DNA of 19,419 bases from CAZQKE01 sp964593865 (GCA_964593865.1 CAZQKE010000052.1:1-19419), one strand, 5' to 3'. Shown: positions 6,976-13,559, numbered from the stretch's first letter. The notes: generated from the letters alone by a model not told the origin. Made by a program: numbers and translations.

Positions 6976-7268
6976 AGAGGACAATGCTGACCGTCGTGCT
7001 GCTGGGCCTTTCGTTGCTCACCGCCACCGCCCTGGCCTTGCCGAACGGCTATGCCATCCTCCGCTGGACGGTTGACGGTGGTGGGCATACCTTTAGCTAC
7101 GGCGGCGGGTATGCCCTGGGCGGGACCATCGGCCAACCGGATGCCATGACCCGGCCTTTGGAAAGTGGTTCCTACGTCCTGTACGGCGGCTTCTGGCCCG
7201 GCGGCCCTGCCCCTGCCGTGGGACAACGGTACGACCTCTTTCTCCCTCTGGTCGTCCGAGGGTTCTAA
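6972..7268 (+). CDS. small secreted protein (GTIGQPDA / GGFWPG type)
   Basis: 98 residues. The ATG at 6972 overlaps the fibre stop as ATGA, with GGAGG 6 nt upstream, so translation is coupled to the fibre gene. A signal peptide (1-22, MKRTMLTVVLLGLSLLTATA) is followed by a beta-rich segment with WTVDGGGHTFSYGGGYALGG, TIGQPDA and YVLYGGFWPGG. It ends in YDLFLPLVVRGF, a tail I associate with secreted Chloroflexota proteins (recalled, not searched). I do not recognise a biochemical function. The coupling suggests it acts with, or is assembled alongside, the surface fibre. Confidence 0.78.
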   Translation: MKRTMLTVVLLGLSLLTATALALPNGYAILRWTVDGGGHTFSYGGGYALGGTIGQPDAMTRPLESGSYVLYGGFWPGGPAPAVGQRYDLFLPLVVRGF

Positions 7269-7335
7269 GGCAGGGCAAGGGCACAGGATCCCGCACCGCC
7301 GAATCTGCCGAGGATGAACATCGGTGTTCCGTCTT

Positions 7336-7368
7336 CCCCCCTCCCCCGCCGCACGGCAGGGGAGGGGG
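7336..7368 (+). other. GC-rich hairpin downstream of the fibre operon
   Basis: CCCCCTCCCC and GGGGAGGGGG arms plus GCC/GGC, one C-A mismatch and a GCAC loop. No T-tract follows on the plus strand (CCGTCTTGG), so it is not a canonical terminator. It may still end or protect the fibre transcript, or be a short interspersed repeat. Nothing else is seen in 7269-7424. Confidence 0.5.
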
Positions 7369-7424
7369 CCGTCTTGGCCGTCCGCGAATGTGCCCGAATA
7401 CACGGCCCCCGATGCCGGAGCAGA

Positions 7425-7453
7425 TTGACACCACGATTATCCTCTGCTACAAT
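7425..7453 (+). promoter_or_regulatory. sigma70-type promoter of the nitroreductase gene
   Basis: A perfect -35 box TTGACA (7425-7430), a 17-bp spacer and a -10 box TACAAT (7448-7453). The predicted transcription start is about 7460, so the 5' end would fall at the AGGAGGTG Shine-Dalgarno (7460-7467), giving a leader of about 17 nt. Confidence 0.82.
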
Positions 7454-7476
7454 GCCCCCAGGAGGTGCAAGGAAAG

Positions 7477-8361
7477 ATGTCTTTGTGGCAATGGACCCAT
7501 CCAATCACCGATGTCATCCGCCGTCGCTTTTCCTGCCGCACCTACCGGCCCGACCCCATTGAGGCCGAGATGCGGCAGCGATTGGTCCGGGCGGCTGCCG
7601 CCCTCCGTTCCGGGCCTTTCGGAGCAGCCCTCCGCTTCCGCGTCGTCGCCGCTACGGAGGAAGATCGCCGGTCGCTCAAGGGCCTGGGGACCTATGGCTT
7701 CATTCGGGGGGCCGGTGGCTTTTTCCTGGGGGCGGTGGGCCGGGGCGAGCGCAACCTGGAGGACTTTGGCTATTGCATGGAGGAGTTGATCCTCTTTGCC
7801 ACCGACCTGGGGCTGGGGACCTGTTGGCTGGGCGGAACCTTTAGCAAGAGTGCATTTGCGGCCAGGATACGTTTGCAGCCGGAGGAAGTAATGCCCGCCG
7901 TCGCCGCCGTGGGCTATATCGCCGAACGGCGCAGCCTGGTGGACCGGGTGATCCGCCGCAGCGCAAAGGGCGACAGACGCCGACCGTGGGAACACCTTTT
8001 CTTTGATGAGCAGTTCGGTCGGCCCTTGAGCCGTCAGGATGCCGGAGCGTATGCCGAGCCGCTGGAGATGGTTCGGTTGGGGCCGTCGGCTTCCAACAAG
8101 CAACCGTGGCGCATCGTGCGGCAGGGCAATGCTTGGCATTTCTATCTGCAGCGCACACCGGGCTACCTGCAGGGGTGGGATAAACACTTTGTCGTGGCGG
8201 ACCTACAACGGGTAGACCTGGGCATTGCCCTTTGCCACTTTGAGTTGACGGCCCGCGAGGTCGGCTTGTCCGGCCATTGGGTGCTGGCCGACCCGGCATT
8301 GGAATTGCCCGACGACCAAACCGAGTACACGGCAACGTGGATGGAGGGCACAAAGGGGTGA
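7477..8361 (+). CDS. nitroreductase-family flavoprotein (TM1586-like)
   Basis: 294 residues. The ATG at 7477 follows AGGAGGTG; an in-frame GTG at 7465 lies inside that ribosome-binding site and is rejected. The N-terminal pattern (ITDVIRRRFSCRTYRPDPI) is the usual nitroreductase opening, where Arg and Ser contact FMN phosphate. Two half-domains can be seen: the first runs to about 165 with LILFATDLGLGTCWLGGTF, and the second holds LEMVRLGPSASNKQPWRIV, the SxSNxQPW-type flavin motif. The duplicated layout and length fit the putative TM nitroreductase family rather than classical NfsB. It is expected to be a cytoplasmic NAD(P)H-dependent FMN enzyme; its substrate cannot be told from sequence. 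The gene converges with the next one across 7 nt and has its own promoter. Confidence 0.82.
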   Translation: MSLWQWTHPITDVIRRRFSCRTYRPDPIEAEMRQRLVRAAAALRSGPFGAALRFRVVAATEEDRRSLKGLGTYGFIRGAGGFFLGAVGRGERNLEDFGYCMEELILFATDLGLGTCWLGGTFSKSAFAARIRLQPEEVMPAVAAVGYIAERRSLVDRVIRRSAKGDRRRPWEHLFFDEQFGRPLSRQDAGAYAEPLEMVRLGPSASNKQPWRIVRQGNAWHFYLQRTPGYLQGWDKHFVVADLQRVDLGIALCHFELTAREVGLSGHWVLADPALELPDDQTEYTATWMEGTKG

Positions 8362-8368
8362 TCCGCGC

Positions 8369-8950
8369 CTACTCGCTTGCCAGTCGGATGAGGTGGGCCG
8401 CCAGCAACGCCTGGTAGAGATAGCCCAGAAGTAACGACTTGGTAGAGGCGGGGGTCCGTTCGTCATGGGCCGGGGCCAGGAGGGCCTGAACGGCCCGGCG
8501 TCGCTCTTGGGGGTCTAGGGCAGGCTGCGTATCGGTGGAAAAACGCCACAACGCTTCGGCGAGATGCCAGGCAGCGCGGGCATGGACCGCGCCCAGTTCC
8601 GCTTCCCATCCCTTGATGTACTGGCGGCTGGCGGCGACCATCAGCCCTTCCCCCAACGCCCCCAGGAGCAGGCTGGGCCAGACATTTTCCCCTGCAAAGA
8701 GGATATTGTCCAAAGCAACCGTCCCTACGGCGCCAATATCCAGGCGGGAGGCCAGCTCGCTGTACTGACGGGCGGTCAGTTTGCTCTGGAGATCGCTGAG
8801 GTATCCGAAAAAGTGACCGGCCAGGTCCAAGACCGGGCCGACCGGTACACCTTCCGCCTCATAGGCGAGTAACATGCCCTGCAGGGCCACCAGGGCCTGG
8901 GGCGATGGCTCCGTCAGAACGATACGAATGGCTTCTTGCAGCGTTTTCAC
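8369..8950 (-). CDS. conserved-looking helical protein of unknown function
   Basis: 193 residues from a GTG start at 8950 (VKTLQEAIRIVLTEPSPQ), chosen because GGGGAGG lies just upstream and the promoter -10 box at 8998-8993 would exclude longer versions. The sequence is predominantly alpha-helical, with no signal peptide, clear membrane span or Cys pair. Recurring features are LLAYEAEGVPVGPVLDLAGH, ARQYSELASRLDIGAVGTVA and a C-terminal LLGYLYQALLAAHLIRLA. I do not recognise a family. It is transcribed divergently from the V4R gene through a shared palindromic promoter, so the two may be co-regulated. Confidence 0.7.
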   Translation of the reverse strand: MKTLQEAIRIVLTEPSPQALVALQGMLLAYEAEGVPVGPVLDLAGHFFGYLSDLQSKLTARQYSELASRLDIGAVGTVALDNILFAGENVWPSLLLGALGEGLMVAASRQYIKGWEAELGAVHARAAWHLAEALWRFSTDTQPALDPQERRRAVQALLAPAHDERTPASTKSLLLGYLYQALLAAHLIRLASE

Positions 8951-8992
8951 CGGCCGCCTCCCCTTCCGGAATGCATTTGGGTATGCTACCGA

Positions 8993-9025
8993 ATTATACC
9001 ACAAGCGTCGGTTTTGTGGTATAAT
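8993..9025. promoter_or_regulatory. palindromic divergent promoter/operator
   Basis: A perfect 12-bp inverted repeat (ATTATACCACAA, 8993-9004, and TTGTGGTATAAT, 9014-9025) with a 9-bp spacer. Each arm contains an extended -10 element, TGGTATAAT, pointing outward: minus strand toward the helical protein, plus strand toward the V4R gene. Neither has a good -35 box. Because the arms are the two -10 regions, a dimeric regulator bound here would control both promoters together. Confidence 0.65.
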
Positions 9026-9076
9026 GACGGTGTGCCTGTTAGGGCGAGGGCGTTTATCGCTCCCGATGTCGGCTTG

Positions 9077-9104
9077 ACCGCAAAGACGACGAGAGCACAA
9101 AGAG
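9077..9104 (+). repeat. half-copy of the ACCGCAAAGACG-type intergenic repeat
   Basis: ACCGCAAAGACGACGAGAGC followed by ACAAAGAG, related to one arm of the repeat at 2437-2545. It lies in the untranslated leader of the V4R gene (about 9032-9213). I see no gene in that leader. Confidence 0.5.
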
Positions 9105-9213
9105 ATGTGCGATCAACCATCCCCGGCGGATTCGGAAATTTTGTAAGCACCTGCCTTGCGTGCTTGTCCGGGGCCAAGTGCGCTTCGGCGGTTGCCTCTG
9201 AGGGGAGGTTTGT

Positions 9214-9843
9214 ATGGCGGAGAAACGGATTCCGGCGATGTTGCTGAACATCCTCCTAACCCAGGTGGAGGATATGATGGGCCGCCGCAGCCTGATCATG
9301 CTCTTGCGCCAGACCGGCCTGGACGAGTACATAGACAAGGCCCCACCTTCGGACGACACGCCGACCATTACCGTAGGCCAATATTCGGAGCTGCTGGCGA
9401 ACATCTACGAGATCTTTGGGGCGCGGGGGGCAAAACCCATCTTCCTCCGGGGAGGGCGGCTGGGGGCCGCCGAAATCCGCAAGCAGCGGCCTGCTCAGTT
9501 TGCCCTCGGCGGTGCGGCCCTCAAACTCCTGCCCACCGCCAAACGGATGCGGATCGTTTTGGATAAGCTGGTGGCCCAAGGGGAGGAGATGTACGGCGCG
9601 ACGTATGGCTTGGCCGAGGAAGAGGATGCCTTTTACCTCTCCATTGCCGATTGCCACTACTGCGCGGCCATTGCCCACCATGCCCGGCAGACGAACCGCC
9701 GGATCAACCGCCCTGTGTGTCACATCCCCACAGCCGTCATTGCCGAGATGGTTGAATGGGCGACCGGGCAAAAGCATTTGGTGGAGGAAACTTCCTGTAT
9801 CGCGGTGGGGGATCCGGTTTGCCGTTTCCGGATCGCCAAGTGA
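9214..9843 (+). CDS. V4R (4-vinyl reductase-like) domain protein
   Basis: 209 residues; ATG preceded by GGGGAGG at 5-nt spacing. The C-terminal third (about 140-209) is a V4R small-molecule-binding domain. It has Cys147 and Cys150 (DCHYC), Cys169 (VCHIPTAVIAEMVEWATG), and the closing block ETSCIAVGDPVCRFRI with Cys195 and Cys203. This arrangement is typical of V4R proteins that bind ligands or metal, known from BchJ and from N-terminal sensor domains of regulators. The N-terminal half (LLNILLTQVEDMMGRRSLIMLLRQTGL) is helical and resembles the dimerising part of haem/NO-binding-type sensors. No DNA-binding or enzymatic domain is attached, so it is probably a stand-alone ligand-binding or signalling protein. 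It converges with rlmI 7 nt downstream. Confidence 0.78.
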   Translation: MAEKRIPAMLLNILLTQVEDMMGRRSLIMLLRQTGLDEYIDKAPPSDDTPTITVGQYSELLANIYEIFGARGAKPIFLRGGRLGAAEIRKQRPAQFALGGAALKLLPTAKRMRIVLDKLVAQGEEMYGATYGLAEEEDAFYLSIADCHYCAAIAHHARQTNRRINRPVCHIPTAVIAEMVEWATGQKHLVEETSCIAVGDPVCRFRIAK

Positions 9844-9850
9844 CGAAAGG

Positions 9851-11038
9851 TTACCACACCCGGCAGAGGAATCCCTTGAGATACGCCGATTCGGGGAAGG
9901 TGAGCAAAATCGGATGATCGGCCCCCTGGGTCAGGTGGGCAATGATCTGCACCTCCCGCCCTGCGTCTAACGCAGCTCCGAAGACGATCTTTTGAAACAG
10001 GTCCGCGCTCACATTCCCGGAGCAAGAAAAAGTAGCCAACAGGCCACCGGGCCGTAGCAGTTTGAAGGCCAGCAGGTTGGCATCTTTGTATCCCCTGCTG
10101 GCGGCTTGCACCTGGGCTTGGGAGGTGGCGAATTTTGGGGGATCAAGGATCACCAGGTCAAAGGTGCGCCCCCCATCTCGCCAGGTGCGCAGCAGGCGGA
10201 ATACGTCACCGACTATCATCTCTTGGGGAGGGCAATCGTTGCGGGCAACATTCTCCTCTGCCAGGGCCAACGCCCCGGCGGAGGTATCCACGTTGATCAC
10301 CGACCGCGCTCCGGCCTTCCCGGCGTAGATGCCAAAGCCGCCGGTGTAGGCAAAGGCGTTCAGCACCTCCGCCCCTTCGCAGAAGGGAGCCACCCGTTGC
10401 CGGTTCTCCCGCTGATCCAGGTAAAAGCCGGTCTTGTGTCCTCGTCTGATGTCCACCAGGAAGCGGCAACCCCCTTCCCATATTTCTATCCGCTCCGGTG
10501 GTGTTTCCCCCCATAGTACCTTTTGCTCCAGGGGAAGCCCCTCCTTGCGGCGCACCGGGGCGTCATCCCGGCCAAAGATGCCCCGTGGCCGGAGCAGTTC
10601 GGTCAGGAGGGCGACGATCTCGGCGCGGCGACGGGCCATGCCCAGGGTCAAACATTGGACTACCAACCAATCGCCGTAGCGGTCTACGATCAACCCCGGT
10701 AGACCGTCCGCTTCGGCGTGGACCAGGCGGTATGCGTTGGTCGCGGGGTCCTGGGCCAGCCGCCGCCGCCCGGCGATGGCCCGCCGTAGACGACGCCGCC
10801 AAAAGTCGGTATCTATCGCTTCCTCGGCATCCCAACTGAGCAGCCGCACCACGATTTGGGAGCGGCGGTTGAGGTAACCCACGGCCAGGCGATGGCCCTC
10901 CCCGTCGGCCACCGTGACCAGATCACCGTCGGCCACCGGCCCCTCAATGCGGGCAACGGCCCCGGAAAAGATCCACGGATGTTTTTGGCGGACCGGCTTT
11001 TCCCGACCCGTCTTCAGGATCACCGTAGCTTTTTGCAT
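9851..11038 (-). CDS. rlmI: 23S rRNA (cytosine-C5)-methyltransferase, RlmI family
   Basis: 395 residues from the ATG at 11038. The N-terminus is a PUA RNA-binding domain (RQKHPWIFSGAV, about 17-30). The centre has the family signature RRGHKTGFYLDQRENR and the SAM-binding motif VLNAFAYTGGFGIYA, followed by VINVDTSAGAL. DPPKFA (299-304) and Cys339 in SCSGN fit the catalytic region of RlmI-type m5C methyltransferases. E. coli RlmI methylates C1962 of 23S rRNA using S-adenosylmethionine; the same site is inferred here. The length matches the family. No Shine-Dalgarno precedes the ATG, and an in-frame TTG at 11074 lies inside the upstream terminator stem. The ATG is only about a dozen nucleotides beyond the terminator T-tract, so how it is transcribed and initiated is unclear. 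Confidence 0.9.
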   Translation of the reverse strand: MQKATVILKTGREKPVRQKHPWIFSGAVARIEGPVADGDLVTVADGEGHRLAVGYLNRRSQIVVRLLSWDAEEAIDTDFWRRRLRRAIAGRRRLAQDPATNAYRLVHAEADGLPGLIVDRYGDWLVVQCLTLGMARRRAEIVALLTELLRPRGIFGRDDAPVRRKEGLPLEQKVLWGETPPERIEIWEGGCRFLVDIRRGHKTGFYLDQRENRQRVAPFCEGAEVLNAFAYTGGFGIYAGKAGARSVINVDTSAGALALAEENVARNDCPPQEMIVGDVFRLLRTWRDGGRTFDLVILDPPKFATSQAQVQAASRGYKDANLLAFKLLRPGGLLATFSCSGNVSADLFQKIVFGAALDAGREVQIIAHLTQGADHPILLTFPESAYLKGFLCRVW

Positions 11039-11049
11039 CGGTTGGGTAG

Positions 11050-11089
11050 AAAAAAAGGACCTGCCGAGTCGCAAAGACCCGGCAGGTTC
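11050..11089 (-). terminator. rho-independent terminator of the hsp20 pair
   Basis: Read on the minus strand: arms at 11089-11080 and 11066-11057 (ACCTGCCG/CGGCAGGT core), with an inner GTC/GAC helix and an A-C mismatch, followed by a run of seven T (complement of 11050-11056). It starts about 8 nt after the second hsp20 stop. Confidence 0.88.
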
Positions 11090-11096
11090 TTCCTAA

Positions 11097-11534
11097 CTAC
11101 TTGCTCTTGACCTTGATCACTTTGGGGCGGATCTCTTCGGCTTTGGGGATGGTCAGGGTGAGCACGCCTTTTTCAAAAACCGCTTCGGCCTTGTCCGCCT
11201 GCACCGGCAGGTTGAGCGTCAGCGTGCGGGCAAAGGGACCAAAGCGTCGCTCCTGGATGTGATAATCCACATCATCCCGCGGCTGTCCCAGATCACCCTG
11301 GATGGTCAAAGTATCCCCCTCAATGGTGATCTCAACCGCCTCCGGGTCCACGCCGGGGACGGATGCCTGGATGACCAGTTCATCGGCGGTGGAATAGACA
11401 TCTACCGGCAGGGGCATAACCCGTTCTCCCCGCCGCCAACCGCTCCGACGCTCCCAAGCCTCGTCCAGCAAGCGGTCCACGGCCCGTTGCATCGTCATCC
11501 AATCGGTAATCGGATCCCAATTCCTGCGTCCCAT
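11097..11534 (-). CDS. small heat-shock protein, Hsp20/alpha-crystallin family (second copy)
   Basis: 145 residues; ATG at 11534 with AAGGAGGG upstream. The alpha-crystallin domain spans about 40-135, with LPVDVYSTADELVIQASVPG, DTLTIQGD, and the closing beta strand FEKGVLTLTIPKAEE. The C-terminal IKV in VIKVKSK is the I/V-x-I/V motif that docks neighbouring subunits in oligomers. Such proteins are ATP-independent holdases that bind unfolding proteins in the cytoplasm. The gene follows the first hsp20 by 30 nt and should be co-transcribed with it. The two proteins are clearly paralogous but diverged, especially in the N-terminal arm (WERRSGWRRGERVM here), so they may form mixed oligomers. Confidence 0.93.
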   Translation of the reverse strand: MGRRNWDPITDWMTMQRAVDRLLDEAWERRSGWRRGERVMPLPVDVYSTADELVIQASVPGVDPEAVEITIEGDTLTIQGDLGQPRDDVDYHIQERRFGPFARTLTLNLPVQADKAEAVFEKGVLTLTIPKAEEIRPKVIKVKSK

Positions 11535-11564
11535 CGCTGTTCCCTCCTTACCAAGTCGGATGGT

Positions 11565-12011
11565 CTACTTGCTCTTGACCTCAATCGTCTTGGGTTTGAC
11601 CTCTTCGGCTTTGGGGAAGGTCAACGTCAGAATGCCGTCTTCGTAGTTGGCTTCGGCCTTGTCCGTCTCCAGGCCACCGGGTAGCGTCACGGAGCGGCAA
11701 TAAGAACCGAAGCGACGCTCACGCCGTAGGTAGTTTTCCTCTTTGACCTCCTCTTCCTCTTTGGTCTCTGCCTTGATGGTCAAAGTATCGCCGGTGACGG
11801 AGACCTCAATGTCGTCGGCCTTGACTCCGGGAATGGCCGTCTTGACCACGACGCTATCATCGGTTTCGTACATGTCAATAGCCAACGATCCTTCACCCCA
11901 CGGAGCAAAAGGAACAGGCGGACGGAAAAAGGATTCCTCAAACATCCGATCCAGTGCATCGCGCAAAGTCACCATGTCACGGAACGGCTCCCAACGAACA
12001 ATGCTTGCCAT
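11565..12011 (-). CDS. small heat-shock protein, Hsp20/alpha-crystallin family (first copy)
   Basis: 148 residues; ATG at 12011 with GGAGGTG upstream on the minus strand. The N-terminal IVRWEPFRDMVTLRDALDRM is the standard Hsp20 opening. The alpha-crystallin domain (about 42-140) includes IDMYETDDSVVVKTAIPGVK, an acidic loop of four consecutive Glu (ETKEEEEVKEE), RRERRFGSYCRSVTLPGG and DGILTLTFPKAEE. The tail IEV in TIEVKSK is the oligomer-docking motif. It is the promoter-proximal gene of the pair. The roughly 70-nt leader contains two small hairpins (CGGG/CCCG near 12047-12060 and GACC/GGTC near 12054-12065), but no clear ROSE or fourU thermometer. No CIRCE element was found upstream. Confidence 0.94.
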   Translation of the reverse strand: MASIVRWEPFRDMVTLRDALDRMFEESFFRPPVPFAPWGEGSLAIDMYETDDSVVVKTAIPGVKADDIEVSVTGDTLTIKAETKEEEEVKEENYLRRERRFGSYCRSVTLPGGLETDKAEANYEDGILTLTFPKAEEVKPKTIEVKSK

Positions 12012-12088
12012 TTCAACACCTCCTCAACAATGATGTGGTTCGGGCAATGACCCGACCGTCCGGTCAGGCCCCCTTACTGACGATTTCC

Positions 12089-12094
12089 ATCATA
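12089..12094 (-). promoter_or_regulatory. possible -10 box of the hsp20 promoter
   Basis: TATGAT on the minus strand (12094-12089), about 78 nt before the first hsp20 start. There is no convincing -35 box; the -35 position is occupied by the GTTAGA direct repeats, which suggests an activator-dependent or alternative promoter. Confidence 0.4.
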
Positions 12095-12096
12095 CC

Positions 12097-12143
12097 GTTA
12101 GAATGTTAGACGAACGTTGGAGCAGTGTTAGAGAATCATTAGA
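12097..12143. promoter_or_regulatory. phased direct repeats (GTTAGA, 11-bp period), likely regulator binding array
   Basis: GTTAGA at 12105, GTTGGA at 12116, GTTAGA at 12127 and ATTAGA at 12138 are spaced exactly 11 bp apart, one helical turn. A fifth GTTAGA starts at 12097. The array lies between divergent operons: it covers the -35 area of the hsp20 side and ends 20 bp upstream of the amino-acid transporter -35 box. Head-to-tail hexamers at 11-bp spacing are characteristic of PhoB/OmpR-family response regulators (established knowledge). The identity of the regulator here is unknown. Confidence 0.62.
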
Positions 12144-12162
12144 CTTTGATAAACCGGTAAAA

Positions 12163-12190
12163 TTGACAAACCCCTAAAATGTGTTATAAT
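12163..12190 (+). promoter_or_regulatory. sigma70-type promoter of the amino-acid ABC operon
   Basis: A perfect -35 box TTGACA (12163-12168), a 16-bp spacer and a perfect -10 box TATAAT (12185-12190). Transcription should start near 12197, giving a leader of about 199 nt. Confidence 0.88.
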
Positions 12191-12196
12191 CGCCTT

Positions 12197-12395
12197 TACC
12201 CGTGAGGAAGTGCAATCTCACATGGATTTGTGATCAGAGCCTGTATGACGGTCAACCGGTGTGAGCAGTGTGATTCGCTCCGGTTCCCGGCCTTTTCACC
12301 ACCATAGCCGGAAAGGAGGTGATCCCCACACACAAAGGCGCACAGGTCGTTCTGCGGTTTTTTGTAAACAAAACGCAAATAAGGAGGAGGAAACC
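12197..12395 (+). promoter_or_regulatory. long structured 5' leader of the amino-acid ABC operon
   Basis: A hairpin GTGAG/CTCAC (12202-12221) lies at the 5' end, and a longer one at about 12253-12284 (AACCG/CGGTT and GAGC/GCTC helices). At 12311-12325 the sequence GAAAGGAGGTGATCC is a full-length complement of the 16S rRNA 3' tail, about 77 nt before the real start codon. From the GTG inside it (12319) an open frame of 26 codons runs to a TGA at 12397-12399 that overlaps the gene start as GTGA. The gene has its own AAGGAGGAGG at 12381-12390. No known riboswitch class was recognised. Confidence 0.55.
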
Positions 12396-13517
12396 GTGAA
12401 TCGCAAAACCGTATCTGTCCTGTTGACCTTGATGATCGTGCTGACGATGGTGCTGGCGGCCTGCGGCCCCACGCCGGAAGAGTGCCCGGAATGCACCCCG
12501 TGTCCGGAAGCCACCGAGTGCCCCGAATGCCCCGAATGCCCGCAAGCGGAAGCCGTCACCACGGGGGCCATATTTGACCGCGTGAAGGAGCGAGGGAAAC
12601 TGATCTGCGGTTCCCGCACGGACCTGCTGGGCTTTGGCTACTTGGATGAAAACGGCAGGAATGTCGGCTTTGACATTGACCTTTGCCGCGCCGTGGCTGC
12701 CGCCATGTTCAACGACCCGGAGGCCGTTGAGTTCGTCCCCCTGACCGCAGCCGAGCGAGGCCCTGCTTTGCAGACCGGCGAAGTAGACATGCTCTCCCGC
12801 AACGTGACCTGGACCTCCAGCCGCGACGCCCAGTGGGGCAACTTTACCGTCATCATGTTCTACGACGGCCAGGGGATGATGGTCCGCAAGGATAGCGGCT
12901 TCACCAAGCTGGAGGACCTGGACGGCGCGACCATCTGCGTGACCACCGGTACGACCACCGAGAAGAACCTGGCCGATAATTTCCGCCAGCGCGGCTTGAG
13001 CTACGAGGCCGTGACCTTTGAAGATACCGCTGCCGTCTATAGTGCCTATGAAGATGGCCGCTGCGATGCCGCCACCAGCGACAAATCCCAGCTGGCCGCC
13101 GTGCGCGAAGGCTTTGCCAACCCCGACGATCACATCATCCTGGACGTGACCATGTCCAAAGAGCCGCTGACGCCGGCCGTCCCTGCCGGTGATGACAAGT
13201 GGTTTGACGTGGTCAAGACGGTCATGTATGTCCTGATCAACGCCGAGGAACTGGGCGTGACCCAGGACAACGTGGACGAGATGATGAACAGCGATAACAT
13301 CCAGGTACTCCGCCTGCTGGGGGTGGAAGGGAGCTTCGGGCAGGAGGACTTGGGGCTGTCGCAGGACTTTGCGGCCAACGTCATCCGGGCCGTGGGCAAC
13401 TATGGCGAGATCTATGACCGCTACATGGGGCCGAACGGGATGGCCTTCACCCTGCCCCGCGGCATCAACGAACTGTGGACGAACGGCGGTCTGATTTATG
13501 CGCCGCCTCTGCGCTGA
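12396..13517 (+). CDS. aapJ: amino-acid ABC transporter, substrate-binding lipoprotein (AapJ-like)
   Basis: 373 residues from the GTG at 12396, chosen for the AAGGAGGAGG at 12381-12390 and because it yields a proper lipoprotein signal (VNRKTVSVLLTLMIVLTMV, lipobox LAAC with Cys23). After lipidation comes a linker with six Cys in CPEC-like spacing (30, 33, 36, 42, 45, 48). The binding domain follows: IFDRVKERGKLICGSRTDLL, GFGYLDENGRNVGFDIDLCR, VDMLSRNVTWTSSRD, DLDGATICVTTGTTTEKNL and EPLTPAVPAGDDKWFDVV. This is the AapJ/BztA branch of the family-3 solute-binding proteins, which feed polar or general L-amino acids to the permease. It is first in an operon with both permeases. Substrate range is inferred from family. 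Confidence 0.9.
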   Translation: MNRKTVSVLLTLMIVLTMVLAACGPTPEECPECTPCPEATECPECPECPQAEAVTTGAIFDRVKERGKLICGSRTDLLGFGYLDENGRNVGFDIDLCRAVAAAMFNDPEAVEFVPLTAAERGPALQTGEVDMLSRNVTWTSSRDAQWGNFTVIMFYDGQGMMVRKDSGFTKLEDLDGATICVTTGTTTEKNLADNFRQRGLSYEAVTFEDTAAVYSAYEDGRCDAATSDKSQLAAVREGFANPDDHIILDVTMSKEPLTPAVPAGDDKWFDVVKTVMYVLINAEELGVTQDNVDEMMNSDNIQVLRLLGVEGSFGQEDLGLSQDFAANVIRAVGNYGEIYDRYMGPNGMAFTLPRGINELWTNGGLIYAPPLR

Positions 13518-13528
13518 ACGATGCATCG

Positions 13529-13559
13529 GGTGCGACGCGCTTGACAAGCGCGTCGCACC
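13529..13559 (+). other. intercistronic stem-loop between aapJ and aapQ
   Basis: A perfect 14-bp stem (GGTGCGACGCGCTT, 13529-13542, with its complement 13546-13559) and a 3-nt loop. No T-tract follows. Its position after the binding-protein gene suggests it protects the upstream mRNA or limits read-through, so that binding protein is made in excess over permease. Confidence 0.8.

Noticed and set aside
12012..12163. CIRCE/HrcA operator or ROSE-type RNA thermometer for hsp20
   Set aside because: No TTAGCACTC-N9-GAGTGCTAA inverted repeat is present, and the leader hairpins do not sequester the Shine-Dalgarno convincingly.
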